A DNA stretch of 64,000 bases from Acidobacteriota bacterium (GTDB lineage Bacteria > Actinomycetota > Acidimicrobiia > Acidimicrobiales > Ilumatobacteraceae). Shown here piece by piece: positions 1 to 9,474 of the stretch. The DNA is taken from NCBI GenBank assembly GCA_018970175.1, contig JAGWWV010000005.1:25520-89519 (forward strand). Direction: 5' to 3'. The notes under the pieces are model-generated. The model had not been told where the DNA came from. It made no database searches and was given only the letters and a program-made list of their open reading frames with translations. Numbering within the stretch: position 1 is the stretch's first letter; each line of letters starts with the position of its first letter. A program made the position numbers and the translations under genes.

Positions 1-1758
1 AAGAACGTCGGCGAGCACCGACGAAGCCGAGGGGAACGTGTCGAGAGCGACGATGCTGCGCGCCGACGCCAGGGCACGGCGGGCCAGGTCGGCATCGGGT
101 GCGTCACTCAACGGGTCGGCGCCGAGAAGAACCAGACACTCGACGCGACCGTCGGCAGCGGCGCGGAGAATGTCGCGCGCATCACCCGAGGTCGGAGCAA
201 GACCCTGTTCGAGGGCACCGCGTACGTTGCCGCGCCGCAACACCGGAAGAACCCGAAGCGCCGGAATGCCGGCAGCGAGTGCGTTGTACGCCTGAAGCGT
301 GAAGTCGACCGACTCGGCAAGATTGCTTCGTCCGAGGACGACCACGACATTGCCACCGGCGAGCTGCCCCGCGATCGACGGATCCGCGAGCGCAGCCTTG
401 ACCGCTGCAACCTGATTGCCGGGTTCGTAGGGGACGAATTTCCACGCATGTCGCGTGAGACCCGAGGCCTTCGGTGCGATTTCGATGATGCGCACACCGC
501 GCTTGGTTGCCGCGTCACGAAGGCGCAGATGAAGAACCGGCAACTCTTCTTTCAGGTCGGGAGCGAGGAGAACAATGGTTCCCGCCGACGCCGCGTCGTC
601 GATGGATGCCTGCGGCAATTCAAAGATCTCGGCGGGCAGTCCGTCGTCGATCTGCGGGTCGCGCAACGAAACCCCGATCGCATCGGCCAGCATCGACCAC
701 GCGCGGACATCCTCGTTCGCCAAACGAGCGCCACCGAGAATTGCCACGCTTTCCGCGCCACGCGACGAGACTGCGAGACGAATCGCACGGGCTGCGGCCT
801 CGAGTGCATTTGCCCACGACGTTTGCGCAAGACCCTTGTCGGTCTTCAGCATCGGACTGGTCAACCGCTCTTCGCTTCCGATCGACTCGAAGTTGAAGCG
901 TCCACGGTCGCACAGCCAACCCCAGTTCAAGGTTCCCTCGCCGGGAACATCGGGGTTGTCGATGCCTTGCAAACGAACGATCTGATCGCGGCTCGATTGA
1001 ACCGACACGCGACAACCAACGGCACAGGTCGTGCAGGTGCTCTCGGTTTCTTCGAGATCCCATGGACGCGCCTTGAAGCGGTAGGGCTTCGCCGTCAACG
1101 CACCAACGGGGCAGATCTGCACCGTGTTGCCCGAGAAGTACGAAGCGAACGGTTCGTCGGGGAAAGTGAGCACCTGTGTGTTGTTGCCACGGTGGGTGAA
1201 CGAGATGAGCGGGTCACCCGCGACGTCGCTTGCGAAACGTGTGCACCGGTCGCAGAGAATGCAGCGCTCGCGGTCGAGATAAACGAGGTCGCTGATCGCG
1301 ATCGGCTTTTCGTAGTGACGCTTTTCTTCGACGTAGCGACTCTCGCCGGGTCCATGGGAGAACGCCTGGTCCTGCAGGGGGCACTCGCCGCCCTTGTCGC
1401 ACACCGGGCAGTCGAGCGGGTGATTCGCGAGCAACAACTCGAGGACGCCCTCTTGTGCGCGCTTCACCTGGTCGGTTTCGGTACGAACGACCTGACCGTC
1501 GGCAACCGGGGTCATGCACGACACGACCATCATCGGTCCGCGTGGTCCGTCGACTTCGACTATGCACTGCCGACACATCCCGACCGACTTCATGCGCGGG
1601 TGGTAGCAGAACCGCGGGATGAAGTCGCCCGCACGATCGGCTGCCGCAATGATGAATTCACCCTTGCGAGCCGCCACCTCGCGGCCGTTCAAGTTGATGG
1701 TCACCGCATTCGGGTCGACGATCACTTCCTGGGCGTCGCTTGATTCCGTGGTGCTCAT
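1..1758 (-). CDS. nuoG: NADH-quinone oxidoreductase subunit G (partial, C-terminus outside window)
   Basis: Complex I peripheral-arm subunit carrying the iron-sulfur wire from NADH to quinone. The frame is open from an ATG at 1758 to the window edge, giving 586 residues with the C-terminus missing. Visible ligands are Cys51, 62, 65 and 81 of an N-terminal [2Fe-2S] domain, His113 with Cys117, 120 and 126, a CxxCxxC at 166-172 with Cys216 in CPVG, and CTTCAVGC near 242 opening a molybdopterin-oxidoreductase-like domain. The ATG shares one base with the nuoF stop, so translation is coupled. Order and direction continue nuoA-F, and nuoH-N would be expected beyond the left edge. Identification is secure. 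Confidence 0.96.
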   Translation of the reverse strand, partial: MSTTESSDAQEVIVDPNAVTINLNGREVAARKGEFIIAAADRAGDFIPRFCYHPRMKSVGMCRQCIVEVDGPRGPMMVVSCMTPVADGQVVRTETDQVKRAQEGVLELLLANHPLDCPVCDKGGECPLQDQAFSHGPGESRYVEEKRHYEKPIAISDLVYLDRERCILCDRCTRFASDVAGDPLISFTHRGNNTQVLTFPDEPFASYFSGNTVQICPVGALTAKPYRFKARPWDLEETESTCTTCAVGCRVSVQSSRDQIVRLQGIDNPDVPGEGTLNWGWLCDRGRFNFESIGSEERLTSPMLKTDKGLAQTSWANALEAAARAIRLAVSSRGAESVAILGGARLANEDVRAWSMLADAIGVSLRDPQIDDGLPAEIFELPQASIDDAASAGTIVLLAPDLKEELPVLHLRLRDAATKRGVRIIEIAPKASGLTRHAWKFVPYEPGNQVAAVKAALADPSIAGQLAGGNVVVVLGRSNLAESVDFTLQAYNALAAGIPALRVLPVLRRGNVRGALEQGLAPTSGDARDILRAAADGRVECLVLLGADPLSDAPDADLARRALASARSIVALDTFPSASSVLADVL

Positions 1759-3155
1759 CACTCACCGCCCACGGCAGTGACGGGAATCCGGTTGCGCGTG
1801 GTGACCCGCGCTGCGAACTCTTCGGGGAACAGTGTGAGTGCCGAGTTGACCGGCGCGTATGCCGACGGTCCGACGAAGCAGATCGTCGTCATCTTGTAGG
1901 GGAAGGGAACGGCACCGAGACCGAGTCGTTCGCTCGACGCGTGCGGGAAATCACCCGGACAGATGGACGTTCCCACTTCGATGAGTTGTTCGAGGTCGGC
2001 ATCCGTGCCGTTGCCCTCGACGATGCGGGTGAGAATGCGTTCGAGCCAGGTGCCACCCTCGCGACACGGCGTGCACTTTCCGCACGATTCGTGTGCGTAG
2101 AAACGCGTGAGCGTGAGCGCGGCGTGGGGAATATCGGTGGTCTCGTCCATCACCATGATGGCGCCGGAACCGAGCATCGACCCGGCGGGACCAACTTGGC
2201 TTGCCTCGAACGGAAGGTCGAGCTGGTCGGGGAGGAACCACGGTGCGGATCCACCGCCCGGGACGAACGCCTTCAGTTTGTTGCCGTTGCGAATGCCCTG
2301 ACAGAACTCGTCGCCGTAGAGGAGATCCCTGAACGTCGTCGTGCCGTTGACGATTTCATAGACACCGGGACGCTTGACGTGACCCGACACGGCGACCATG
2401 CGCGTTCCGGGCGACGTTTTCGTGCCGATTGCCGTGTACGCCTCGGCACCGTTGCGCGCGAGCCACGGCAGGTTCGCCAACGTCTCGACGTTGTTCACGA
2501 TCGTGGGCTGGCCGTACAAACCGATTGCCGCCGGGAAGTAGGGCGGCTTGAGTCGTGGCATTCCGCGGTTGCCTTCGAGACTTTCGATCAGGGCGGTTTC
2601 CTCGCCCACGACGTACGCTCCCGCACCCCAGTGCAGGACGATGTCGACGGAGAAGTTCGAACCGAGAATGTTTCGTCCCACGTAACCCGCGGCGTAGGCC
2701 TCGTTCAGTGCCGCGGCGACGCGTTCCTGGGCCGTCGCCATCTCGCCGCGGATGTACAGGAAACAGCGCGTGAGTCCGGCGGCGTAGCACGCAATGAGAC
2801 AACCTTCGATCAACTGGTGCGGGTCGCGCTCCATGAGGAGTCGGTCCTTGTAGGTGCCCGGCTCGCTCTCGTCCCCGTTCACGACGAGATACCGCGGGAA
2901 GTTCCCCTGGGGCATGAGACCCCACTTGGTGCCGGCCGGGAATCCCGCGCCGCCACGACCGAGAACGGTTGCGTTCTTCACCTCTTCGTGCACGTCGGCG
3001 GCCGGCCGCGCCAACGCGGCGCGCAGACCCTTGTAACCATCGGTGGCGAGGTAGCGCTCGAGCGTGTGGGAGTCGGCGTATTCGAAGCGCGAGGTCACGA
3101 TCTTCGGACGGTCACCGGCAATGAACCCGGCGGCATGTGCGTAGGTACCGGTCAC
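1758..3155 (-). CDS. nuoF: NADH-quinone oxidoreductase subunit F (NADH-binding)
   Basis: Subunit F binds NADH and FMN and passes electrons to a [4Fe-4S] cluster. Seen are the glycine-rich nucleotide loop GRGGAGFPAGTKWG near residue 67, the FMN-side segment GDESEPGTYKDR near residue 94, and the cluster motif ESCGKCTPC with a later Cys in SICPGD. The GTG at 3155 was chosen because it overlaps the nuoE stop by four bases, giving 465 residues. An in-frame ATG at 3179 would add eight. The longer open frame upstream only runs antisense-free through nuoE and is not part of the gene. All family landmarks are present. Confidence 0.96.
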   Translation of the reverse strand: MTGTYAHAAGFIAGDRPKIVTSRFEYADSHTLERYLATDGYKGLRAALARPAADVHEEVKNATVLGRGGAGFPAGTKWGLMPQGNFPRYLVVNGDESEPGTYKDRLLMERDPHQLIEGCLIACYAAGLTRCFLYIRGEMATAQERVAAALNEAYAAGYVGRNILGSNFSVDIVLHWGAGAYVVGEETALIESLEGNRGMPRLKPPYFPAAIGLYGQPTIVNNVETLANLPWLARNGAEAYTAIGTKTSPGTRMVAVSGHVKRPGVYEIVNGTTTFRDLLYGDEFCQGIRNGNKLKAFVPGGGSAPWFLPDQLDLPFEASQVGPAGSMLGSGAIMVMDETTDIPHAALTLTRFYAHESCGKCTPCREGGTWLERILTRIVEGNGTDADLEQLIEVGTSICPGDFPHASSERLGLGAVPFPYKMTTICFVGPSAYAPVNSALTLFPEEFAARVTTRNRIPVTAVGGE

Positions 3156-3766
3156 AGCGCGGCCTTTCCGTTCATCCATGCGGGCTCCTGGCCGGGAGCC
3201 TCGGGGGGCACCGCGCCGACCGAGCGATCGGCGGGAATGTGTTGACGCACCCGCGCAAGGGTTCCGTGCGGCGGAATTTCCTCGGCCAACTTTCCGGCAG
3301 CCAGGTCGTCGATGAGGGCATCGAGTTGCTGGGGCGTCATGCGGAAGCGGTAGCGATAGTTGACCTGCAGACACGGTGCCTCGGTGCACGCGGCCTGGCA
3401 CTCGGCGTGTTCGATCGTGAACAAACCGTCTGCAGTCGTGCCGCCGGCCTTGATGCCCAGGCGGTGCTCGGCATGGTGGAGCAGCTCCTCGGATCCCATG
3501 AGCGCACACGACATGGTTCCGCAGATGTTGATCACGTACTTGCCGACCGGTTCGAACTTGAACATTTCGTAGAACGACGCCGTGCCGAGAACCTCAGCGG
3601 GGGTGACTCCGACCAGTTCGGCAATGTGCTTCATCGCCGCATCGGTGACGTAGCCGTTCTGCTCCTGCGAGAGGTGCAGCAGTGGAATGAGTGCGGACTT
3701 GGGCCGCGGATAACGCGCGATGATTTCGTTCGCGATTGCGACGTTGGTGTCGGTCAGCCGGCTCAT
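3152..3766 (-). CDS. nuoE: NADH-quinone oxidoreductase subunit E
   Basis: Thioredoxin-fold [2Fe-2S] subunit of the complex I NADH-dehydrogenase module, 204 residues. The cluster ligands are the pair CGTMSC (C-x4-C) and the pair CQAAC (C-x3-C), the normal family spacing. The C-terminus continues about 40 residues beyond the usual domain with a hydrophilic Pro/Ala-rich tail. The ATG at 3766 overlaps the nuoD stop by four bases (ATGA), which argues for this start and for translational coupling. Confidence 0.96.
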   Translation of the reverse strand: MSRLTDTNVAIANEIIARYPRPKSALIPLLHLSQEQNGYVTDAAMKHIAELVGVTPAEVLGTASFYEMFKFEPVGKYVINICGTMSCALMGSEELLHHAEHRLGIKAGGTTADGLFTIEHAECQAACTEAPCLQVNYRYRFRMTPQQLDALIDDLAAGKLAEEIPPHGTLARVRQHIPADRSVGAVPPEAPGQEPAWMNGKAAL

Positions 3767-5112
3767 CGGTCGACCTCGCCGAGAACGGGATCGACCGAAG
3801 AGATGACCGCAACGGCGTCGGCAACGAGGCCGTCGCGCATCATGTGCGGAAGACACTGGATGTTGACGAAAGAAGGCGCGCGCATGTGCATGCGGTACGG
3901 CTTCGACGAGCCGTCGCTCACGATGTAGCAGCCGATCTCGCCGCGGGGGCTCTCGATACCCACGTAGACCTCGCCCTCGGGGACCTTGAACCCCTCGGTG
4001 AAGATCTTGAAGTGGTGGATCAAGGCTTCCATCGACTCGTCGATGCGCGCACGCGGCGGCGGAGTGACCTTCTTGTCCTGGATGCGGTAGTCGCCCGACG
4101 GCATCCGATCGAGAATCTGGCGCACGATCTTCATCGACTCACGGATCTCGTTGAGGCGGATCGCGTAACGATCGAAGGCATCGCCGTACGAACCGACGAT
4201 CACGTCGAAGTCGACTTCGGTGTAACGCAGGTAGGGCATGTCGCGACGCAGGTCCCACGGGACGCCGGTCGAACGCAGAATCGGTCCGGTTGCGCCGAGT
4301 GCAACCGCTTCCTGGGCCGTGATGACGCCGACGCCCTGCAGACGCTCGCGCCAGATTGGCTGCTCGGTCATCAAGATGTCGTACTCGGCAAGACGCTCGG
4401 GGAGCCGGTCGAGAATGTCGAGAACGTCGTCGCGCCAACCCGCGGGGAGATCGGCCGCGAGTCCGCCCGGGCGGATGAAGTTGTGGTTCATCCGCAGACC
4501 CGTGACCTTCTGGAAGAACCGGAGGACTTCCTCGCGTTCACGCCAGCCGTAGATCATCATCGACACCGCACCGATGTCCATGCCGTTCGTCGCAAGGAAG
4601 AGCAGGTGACTGCTCATGCGATTCAGTTCCGACAACAGCATGCGCATCCACACCGCACGCTCGGGAATGTCGCCGTCGATTCCGAGAAGCTTTTCGACCG
4701 CCATCGAAAAGACGAGTTCGTTGTTCAGGGGCGACAGGTAGTCCATGCGCGTGACGTTCGTGCCGCCCTGCATGAAGGTGAGGTCCTCGCCGGTCTTTTC
4801 CATACCGGTGTGCAGATACCCGATGATCGGCTTGCAACGCAATACGCGTTCACCCTGGAGTTCGAGCATGAGGCGCAGAACTCCATGGGTGCTGGGGTGT
4901 TGCGGACCCATGTTGATGATCATCGACTGATCCTCGGGAACTTCCGTCGGGTCGACGTTCTCGGTGGCCAGTGCGGCGGCCTGTGATTCGGACATTCGTA
5001 GCACGGACCCGACTTCGCGCATCACTTCACGCGCCGTCAATTCGCTGCGCGAACGCATCTCTTGGTTGCCTTCGGCGGTGGCCCCGGGTGTCGCGGTAAT
5101 GAGATCGGTCAC
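3763..5112 (-). CDS. nuoD: NADH-quinone oxidoreductase subunit D
   Basis: The 49-kDa-type subunit helps form the quinone-reduction site of complex I and derives from the hydrogenase large subunit. It has 449 residues with the family segment GPQHPSTHGVLR near residue 55, the MDYLSPLNNE segment, and the C-terminal RAPSFVN region. The GTG at 5112 overlaps the nuoC stop by four bases and gives an N-terminal extension of about 45 residues before the conserved core. An internal ATG (MRSRSELT) would be a shorter alternative. NuoC is a separate gene here, not fused as in E. coli. Confidence 0.96.
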   Translation of the reverse strand: MTDLITATPGATAEGNQEMRSRSELTAREVMREVGSVLRMSESQAAALATENVDPTEVPEDQSMIINMGPQHPSTHGVLRLMLELQGERVLRCKPIIGYLHTGMEKTGEDLTFMQGGTNVTRMDYLSPLNNELVFSMAVEKLLGIDGDIPERAVWMRMLLSELNRMSSHLLFLATNGMDIGAVSMMIYGWREREEVLRFFQKVTGLRMNHNFIRPGGLAADLPAGWRDDVLDILDRLPERLAEYDILMTEQPIWRERLQGVGVITAQEAVALGATGPILRSTGVPWDLRRDMPYLRYTEVDFDVIVGSYGDAFDRYAIRLNEIRESMKIVRQILDRMPSGDYRIQDKKVTPPPRARIDESMEALIHHFKIFTEGFKVPEGEVYVGIESPRGEIGCYIVSDGSSKPYRMHMRAPSFVNIQCLPHMMRDGLVADAVAVISSVDPVLGEVDR

Positions 5113-5612
5113 GACGGACTCCCCTTGAATTGAACGGGAATGCGACCAATCGCATAGTCCTTTCGCAGCGGGTGGCCGTTCCAGTCTTCGGGCATGAGAA
5201 TTCTCGACGGGTCGGGGTGGCCGGTGAAGGTGATACCGAACATGTCGTAGACCTCGCGCTCCATCGCTTCCGTTCCGGGATAGAGATCGAACGCCGAGGG
5301 CAAGGTTGCGTCTGCTTCGGGTACCGCCACGCGGACGCGAATCCGCTCGCGACGTTCGAGCGAAATCAGATTGAGAACGACTTCGAACCGTTCGCTTGGC
5401 TTGCCGACCCGCGAGGCGTACGTCGAATAGTCGACCGCAGTGAGATCGGTGCACAAGACGAAGGAATCGTCAACCAAAGCCTTCAACGTCGCGACGTAGT
5501 TTTCGCGTGTCGGATGAATGACCACCTGACCCCGCGAGTCGGTGACGTGACAGCCGTAACGCGTCGGGGCCGATTCAGGTGCGTGGTTGGTCACTGCGGT
5601 GTCCTCGCTCAT
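5109..5612 (-). CDS. nuoC: NADH-quinone oxidoreductase subunit C
   Basis: The 30-kDa-type peripheral subunit of complex I, 167 residues from the ATG at 5612. The family signature is seen in EREVYDMFGITFTGHPDPSR, followed by ILMPEDWNGHPLRKDY. The upstream open frame runs through nuoB on the same strand and is not used. The start lies two bases after the nuoB stop, and the end overlaps nuoD by four bases. It acts with NuoB and NuoD in the quinone module. Confidence 0.95.
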   Translation of the reverse strand: MSEDTAVTNHAPESAPTRYGCHVTDSRGQVVIHPTRENYVATLKALVDDSFVLCTDLTAVDYSTYASRVGKPSERFEVVLNLISLERRERIRVRVAVPEADATLPSAFDLYPGTEAMEREVYDMFGITFTGHPDPSRILMPEDWNGHPLRKDYAIGRIPVQFKGSPS

Positions 5613-5614
5613 CG

Positions 5615-6199
5615 TCAACGACTTCCGAGAATGACGGGCGTACTGACCGACCCGGCGGGGATTTCGTGGATGTGAACGTTGGCGCCCGCACCGGTTTCCT
5701 TGCGGCGGCGCAGGATCTCTCCGTCTTCGATCAACTGGTGGAGGGTCTCGATCGCGTGGATCAAGGTTTCGGGCGTCGGAGGGCAACCCGGTGCGTACAC
5801 ATCGACCGGCACGACCTGATCGACACCCTGGACGATCGCGTAGTTGTTGAACATTCCGCCGCTCGATGCGCACACGCCCATCGAGATGACCCACTTCGGC
5901 TCCATCATCTGGTCGTAGACCTGACGAAGAACCGGGGCCATCTTTTGGCTGACGCGACCGGCGACGATCATGATGTCGGCCTGACGCGGGGAAGCACGGA
6001 AAACCTCCATGCCGAACCGGGCGAGGTCGTAGTGCGCGGCACCGGTCGCCATCATTTCGATGGCGCAGCACGCGAGACCGAACGACGCCGGCCACGACGA
6101 CCGTGAACGTGACCAGTTGACCAGGTCTTCGATACGCCCCGTGAGGAAGTTGTGCTGCAGGCCACCGAGGCCCTCATCGAGAACGTCACGCACGCCCAT
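5615..6199 (-). CDS. nuoB: NADH-quinone oxidoreductase subunit B
   Basis: Holds cluster N2, the last [4Fe-4S] centre before quinone. It has 194 residues with the adjacent cysteines in ACCAIEMM near residue 45, a third Cys in GVCASSGG and a fourth in PGCPPTPE, matching the NuoB/PSST ligand pattern. The ATG at 6199 shares one base with the nuoA stop (TGATG). The C-terminal 35 residues after [13 protein letters not shown] are hydrophilic and lineage-specific. Confidence 0.97.
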   Translation of the reverse strand: MGVRDVLDEGLGGLQHNFLTGRIEDLVNWSRSRSSWPASFGLACCAIEMMATGAAHYDLARFGMEVFRASPRQADIMIVAGRVSQKMAPVLRQVYDQMMEPKWVISMGVCASSGGMFNNYAIVQGVDQVVPVDVYAPGCPPTPETLIHAIETLHQLIEDGEILRRRKETGAGANVHIHEIPAGSVSTPVILGSR

Positions 6200-6684
6200 C
6201 AGGCAGCCGCGCCTTCCTGATCGGGTTCGAGACGACCCTCGGCTCCCACGCGGCGGATGGTCGATGTGGTCGTGCGTGTCGCGGACACGACACCTTCGAA
6301 CGACGCGTCGGTGCGACCCGCCCGCTGCAGCGGTCCCCAGTCGAGTGCGCCGCGGGCGACGACGTAAACGAAGGCGACGAAGAACACGCCGCTGAACGCC
6401 AGCATTTCGAAGAATGCGAACGATCCGAGGAACTCACGGTCGACCGCGTAGGGGTAGACGAAGATGATCTCGATGTCGAACATGATGAACAACATCGCGA
6501 CGATGTAGAACGACACCGGGAAACGCTGGGGTGGCTCGCGACCCGGCACGATGCCACACTCGTACGGAGCTTCCTTGGCTGCGTTAGGACGCTTCGGCGC
6601 AAGCAGAACCGATGCAATGAAACTGAGCGCACCAAAGAGGATGGCCAGAACAAGCAAAGCAATGATCGGGAGGTACTGCCCCAC
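6199..6684 (-). CDS. nuoA: NADH-quinone oxidoreductase subunit A
   Basis: Small membrane subunit of complex I that helps seal the joint between the quinone site and the proton-pumping arm. Three hydrophobic helices are seen at about residues 4-30, 58-82 and 88-112. The conserved loop has PYECGIVP with the quinone-site Cys, and [13 protein letters not shown] follows. At 161 residues it is longer than usual because of a hydrophilic C-terminal tail of about 45 residues. It starts only 14 bases after the stop of the preceding membrane-protein gene, so complex I is probably co-transcribed with the bc complex. Confidence 0.96.
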   Translation of the reverse strand: MGQYLPIIALLVLAILFGALSFIASVLLAPKRPNAAKEAPYECGIVPGREPPQRFPVSFYIVAMLFIMFDIEIIFVYPYAVDREFLGSFAFFEMLAFSGVFFVAFVYVVARGALDWGPLQRAGRTDASFEGVVSATRTTTSTIRRVGAEGRLEPDQEGAAA

Positions 6685-6698
6685 GACGCGCGCCCGTC

Positions 6699-7523
6699 CT
6701 AGACCTTCGCCGGATTCAACTCACCCGCAACGTTTTCCTGAAGGAACCGATCACGACGGTGGAGGAGCCAGCAGAGGATGAGGAAAATGATCGTTGATCC
6801 GATGGTGATGAACACCGCGGGCTGACGCTTCGAGCCGAGGTCACGGATCATGAGCAGGTAGCGATGCGGTTGAGATTCGTCAATGACGGGTCGGGCAGGC
6901 GCACGGCCCGGCTCGGTACGTTGCGGCACGAGTGATGCCAGTTCAACGAGTGCATAGCGCGGCTTGTGGAAGAACGCCGTGAAGTCGAGCGAGTCGGAAA
7001 CTTTCGGCCAACGCTCACCGCCACTGTCGTACACCGACACCGCGGTGTACTCGCCGGCCGCGTACTCCTTCGCTCGGTTCTGGATGATGTCGTCGGCCGA
7101 GGCGACAGCTTGGCCGCGACGCGGGTCGGCATCGTCGAGCCGGGTCCAACCTTCGTCGACCAACGCTGCTTGGGCGGCCTTGGCGACTTCGGTCGGTGCG
7201 GCACCTGCATCGATTTTGATCGGGGCGCCGATGACCTCGGCGCGGTCGAGTAGTCGTGCGTCACGAACGATCGAAATTGGAGCAGCAGGCTTCCACGACG
7301 GCTCACGACCTTTGAGACCGATGCCGTAGGTCCACCAAATGGCGCCCATCGTTGCCATCCAACCGAACAAGCCCGCGAGTGCGACGAGGAAGCCGAGGCG
7401 CGCGCCGAGGTTGGTGCCGAGCAGGAGATACACACTGCCCATCAGTGCAACAACGCCGATGATGACGGTGAGTGCGCCGCGGATCTCGGGTTCCCAGCCG
7501 ACCGCCAGGAGTGTTGACAACAT
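6699..7523 (-). CDS. Unknown membrane protein linking the bc-complex and nuo genes
   Basis: No function recognised. The 274-residue protein has two N-terminal transmembrane segments (about 13-33 and 38-62), a hydrophilic middle region of about 170 residues with no cysteines or haem motifs, and one C-terminal segment (about 238-258). The soluble region would sit on one membrane face. It starts immediately next to the stop of the dihaem cytochrome c, and its own stop is 14 bases before nuoA, so it lies in the middle of the respiratory block. By position it is a candidate accessory or assembly subunit of the bc complex. That role is inference from context only. Confidence 0.8.
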   Translation of the reverse strand: MLSTLLAVGWEPEIRGALTVIIGVVALMGSVYLLLGTNLGARLGFLVALAGLFGWMATMGAIWWTYGIGLKGREPSWKPAAPISIVRDARLLDRAEVIGAPIKIDAGAAPTEVAKAAQAALVDEGWTRLDDADPRRGQAVASADDIIQNRAKEYAAGEYTAVSVYDSGGERWPKVSDSLDFTAFFHKPRYALVELASLVPQRTEPGRAPARPVIDESQPHRYLLMIRDLGSKRQPAVFITIGSTIIFLILCWLLHRRDRFLQENVAGELNPAKV

Positions 7524-8585
7524 CTAGAGACCCCTCACGTATTCAACGATCGCCTTGATCTGCTCGTCGGTGTACGTCGCACCGAAACCGGGCATGCGTC
7601 CGCTGCCCTGTCCCTGTTCGCCGTACTTCTTGCCAAGCTCCGAACCGTTGTGAATGAAGGCGATCATGTCGTCCTGGCTCGGGAACTGACGCACTGTCGA
7701 TCCGCCCGTGAGGTTCGGACCGAATGCGCCACCGCCGGTTGTCTGGGCATCGCCGTACGACCAACCCTTCGTGTGGCACCGAGCGCAGGAGTAGACGCCT
7801 CCGTCAAGGTCGAGGTTGAAGAGCGCCTCGCCCACTGTCTTGTAGGCACCAGCCTTCACGAGGCGCTCCGCCTCTGCCTGGATTTCGTCGGTCTTTGACT
7901 TTGGCATCGACCCGCCGGAGCACAACTTCGGGTTGTCGTTTGGACTGTCGCAACCTTCGCGGGGAATTTGGATGCTCTTCAAGTAATCGAGCAGCGTCTG
8001 GATTTGTTGGTCGTTCATCGGGCCGCCACCGATGGTTCCCCATGGTGACATCGGTGAGAATGGACGGCCGTATTGCAGGATGAAGCGAACTTCTTCCTCC
8101 GAGTAGCGCTGATACACCGTGTTGAGCGCAGGCGCCTTCCAGCTGACAGCCTTCACTTCGCCGGTCTTCGGGTCGGTGACGGCGTACGGAGCGTTGCCCC
8201 CGTTGGCCTTCATACCTCCGTGGCAGCCTGCGCAGTTGAATCCACCATTCGCGGTCACGTCGAACAACTTGCCGCCCCAACTGGCGAAACGCTTGTTCCA
8301 TCCGAACTCTGCATTTGATTGGCGGCTCGGCTCGAGCACCCAATAAAGAGGAAGCGAAATCGTGATGACAGCGAGGAACGCAAGGCCCAACAACTGGGTG
8401 CGCTCGAGCTTCTTGCCCTCGAGTACCTCGTCGTCGTAGTACGGCTTGCGGTTGGCGGCGAGTTCAAGTTCGGACCCGTACTCGCGGCGCGAGCCACGAA
8501 TGTTGAAAGCCGCGTAGATGACCCATGCGACGACGATGGCCGCGAGGACAATCCATGCAACGTTGGTCGTGAGGTTGGCAACCAT
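7524..8585 (-). CDS. Membrane-anchored dihaem c-type cytochrome of the bc complex
   Basis: Two CxxCH haem c motifs are seen, CAGCH at residues 118-122 and CARCH at 267-271. Likely axial methionines are in SPMSPWG (about 179) and SGRMPGFG near the C-terminus, so there are two separate cytochrome c domains. Two transmembrane helices (about 8-28 and 65-84) precede them and would anchor the protein with the haems outside the membrane. At 353 residues it resembles neither monohaem cytochrome c1 nor QcrC closely but fills that position in the operon. It probably takes electrons from the Rieske protein and passes them towards a terminal oxidase. Confidence 0.9.
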   Translation of the reverse strand: MVANLTTNVAWIVLAAIVVAWVIYAAFNIRGSRREYGSELELAANRKPYYDDEVLEGKKLERTQLLGLAFLAVITISLPLYWVLEPSRQSNAEFGWNKRFASWGGKLFDVTANGGFNCAGCHGGMKANGGNAPYAVTDPKTGEVKAVSWKAPALNTVYQRYSEEEVRFILQYGRPFSPMSPWGTIGGGPMNDQQIQTLLDYLKSIQIPREGCDSPNDNPKLCSGGSMPKSKTDEIQAEAERLVKAGAYKTVGEALFNLDLDGGVYSCARCHTKGWSYGDAQTTGGGAFGPNLTGGSTVRQFPSQDDMIAFIHNGSELGKKYGEQGQGSGRMPGFGATYTDEQIKAIVEYVRGL

Positions 8586-8587
8586 GG

Positions 8588-9442
8588 TCAGTGACCACCT
8601 CCGCCGGCGGCAAGGCAGTGCGGACCCTCGGCCTCTTGACCGGTTGTGTTGGTGCCGATCGGCGGTCCGCCGAAGACGGCGCCCGTGTCGATGACAAGCA
8701 CGCCGTTGTTCACGGCGACACCGAAGCGATCCATTCCTCGCGGAGCAGGACCACCCTTCTTTTCACCAACGCGGTTGTACATCGAGCCATGGCAGCCACA
8801 TTCGAACCACTGCGAACTTGCACAGTTCGGCACACGGCATCCGAGGTGCGGGCACTTCTGGTACAGCGCAACGACGCCGGCCTGCATGCCCGAGAACACC
8901 GCGGCTTGCTTGCCGTAGATCGCTTGGGCCTTCGCAACCGAGTCCTTCGGATACTCGGTCACCCACGCACGCGCCTCGGGGTAATACATGAAGCCCTTGT
9001 TCGACTTGATGCCCTGGATGACATCGTCGATCTTGCCGACGGCGATCTTCGAACCGAAACCGCCCGAAGATCCCTTCCAGAGGAAGCCGATGAGCGACGC
9101 GCCGAATGCCCCGAGTGATGCGCTCATCAACGTGACGGTCGCACGGTTGAAAAAGGCGCGACGTGTTTCGCCGATTGCTTCCGGGTCGGGCGCGACCCAC
9201 TCGGTCAACTCGACCGAATCGCGTACGGCGAGGTCGGTTGATGTCGCCGTCGCTGCCGACTCGTAGGCACGACCGGTGGCACCCGACGACGACGCGGCGG
9301 CGCTTCGGTCACGCTTTTTCGTCTCGCGCGACAACGCACCTGCGCCGCGCACCTCGGACTTGCGTGCCGCGGTGACGAAGACGAGTCCGCCCAACACGAC
9401 GATCGCAGCGACCGCCAGGGCGATGATGAGGGGAGTGCTCAT
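8588..9442 (-). CDS. qcrA: Rieske [2Fe-2S] subunit of the bc complex
   Basis: Iron-sulfur subunit that takes one electron from quinol at the outer site. The Rieske ligands are CPHLGC at 197-202 and CGCHG at 215-219, two Cys and two His in the standard arrangement. There are two hydrophobic segments: residues 4-24 at the N-terminus and 100-122 just before the soluble domain. The second is preceded by RRAFFNR, which resembles a twin-arginine targeting site. A Ser/Ala-rich, charged linker of about 65 residues separates them. This extended N-terminus recalls actinobacterial QcrA. The gene sits between subunit IV and the dihaem cytochrome. Confidence 0.95.
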   Translation of the reverse strand: MSTPLIIALAVAAIVVLGGLVFVTAARKSEVRGAGALSRETKKRDRSAAASSSGATGRAYESAATATSTDLAVRDSVELTEWVAPDPEAIGETRRAFFNRATVTLMSASLGAFGASLIGFLWKGSSGGFGSKIAVGKIDDVIQGIKSNKGFMYYPEARAWVTEYPKDSVAKAQAIYGKQAAVFSGMQAGVVALYQKCPHLGCRVPNCASSQWFECGCHGSMYNRVGEKKGGPAPRGMDRFGVAVNNGVLVIDTGAVFGGPPIGTNTTGQEAEGPHCLAAGGGGH

Positions 9443-9474
9443 GTGTGTGTTCCTCTCACTTCACTGATTCCGGG

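Noticed and set aside
448..3245. Two long plus-strand open frames opposite nuoG and nuoF
   Set aside because: They are shadows of conserved minus-strand genes, with arginine- and histidine-rich composition and no domain.
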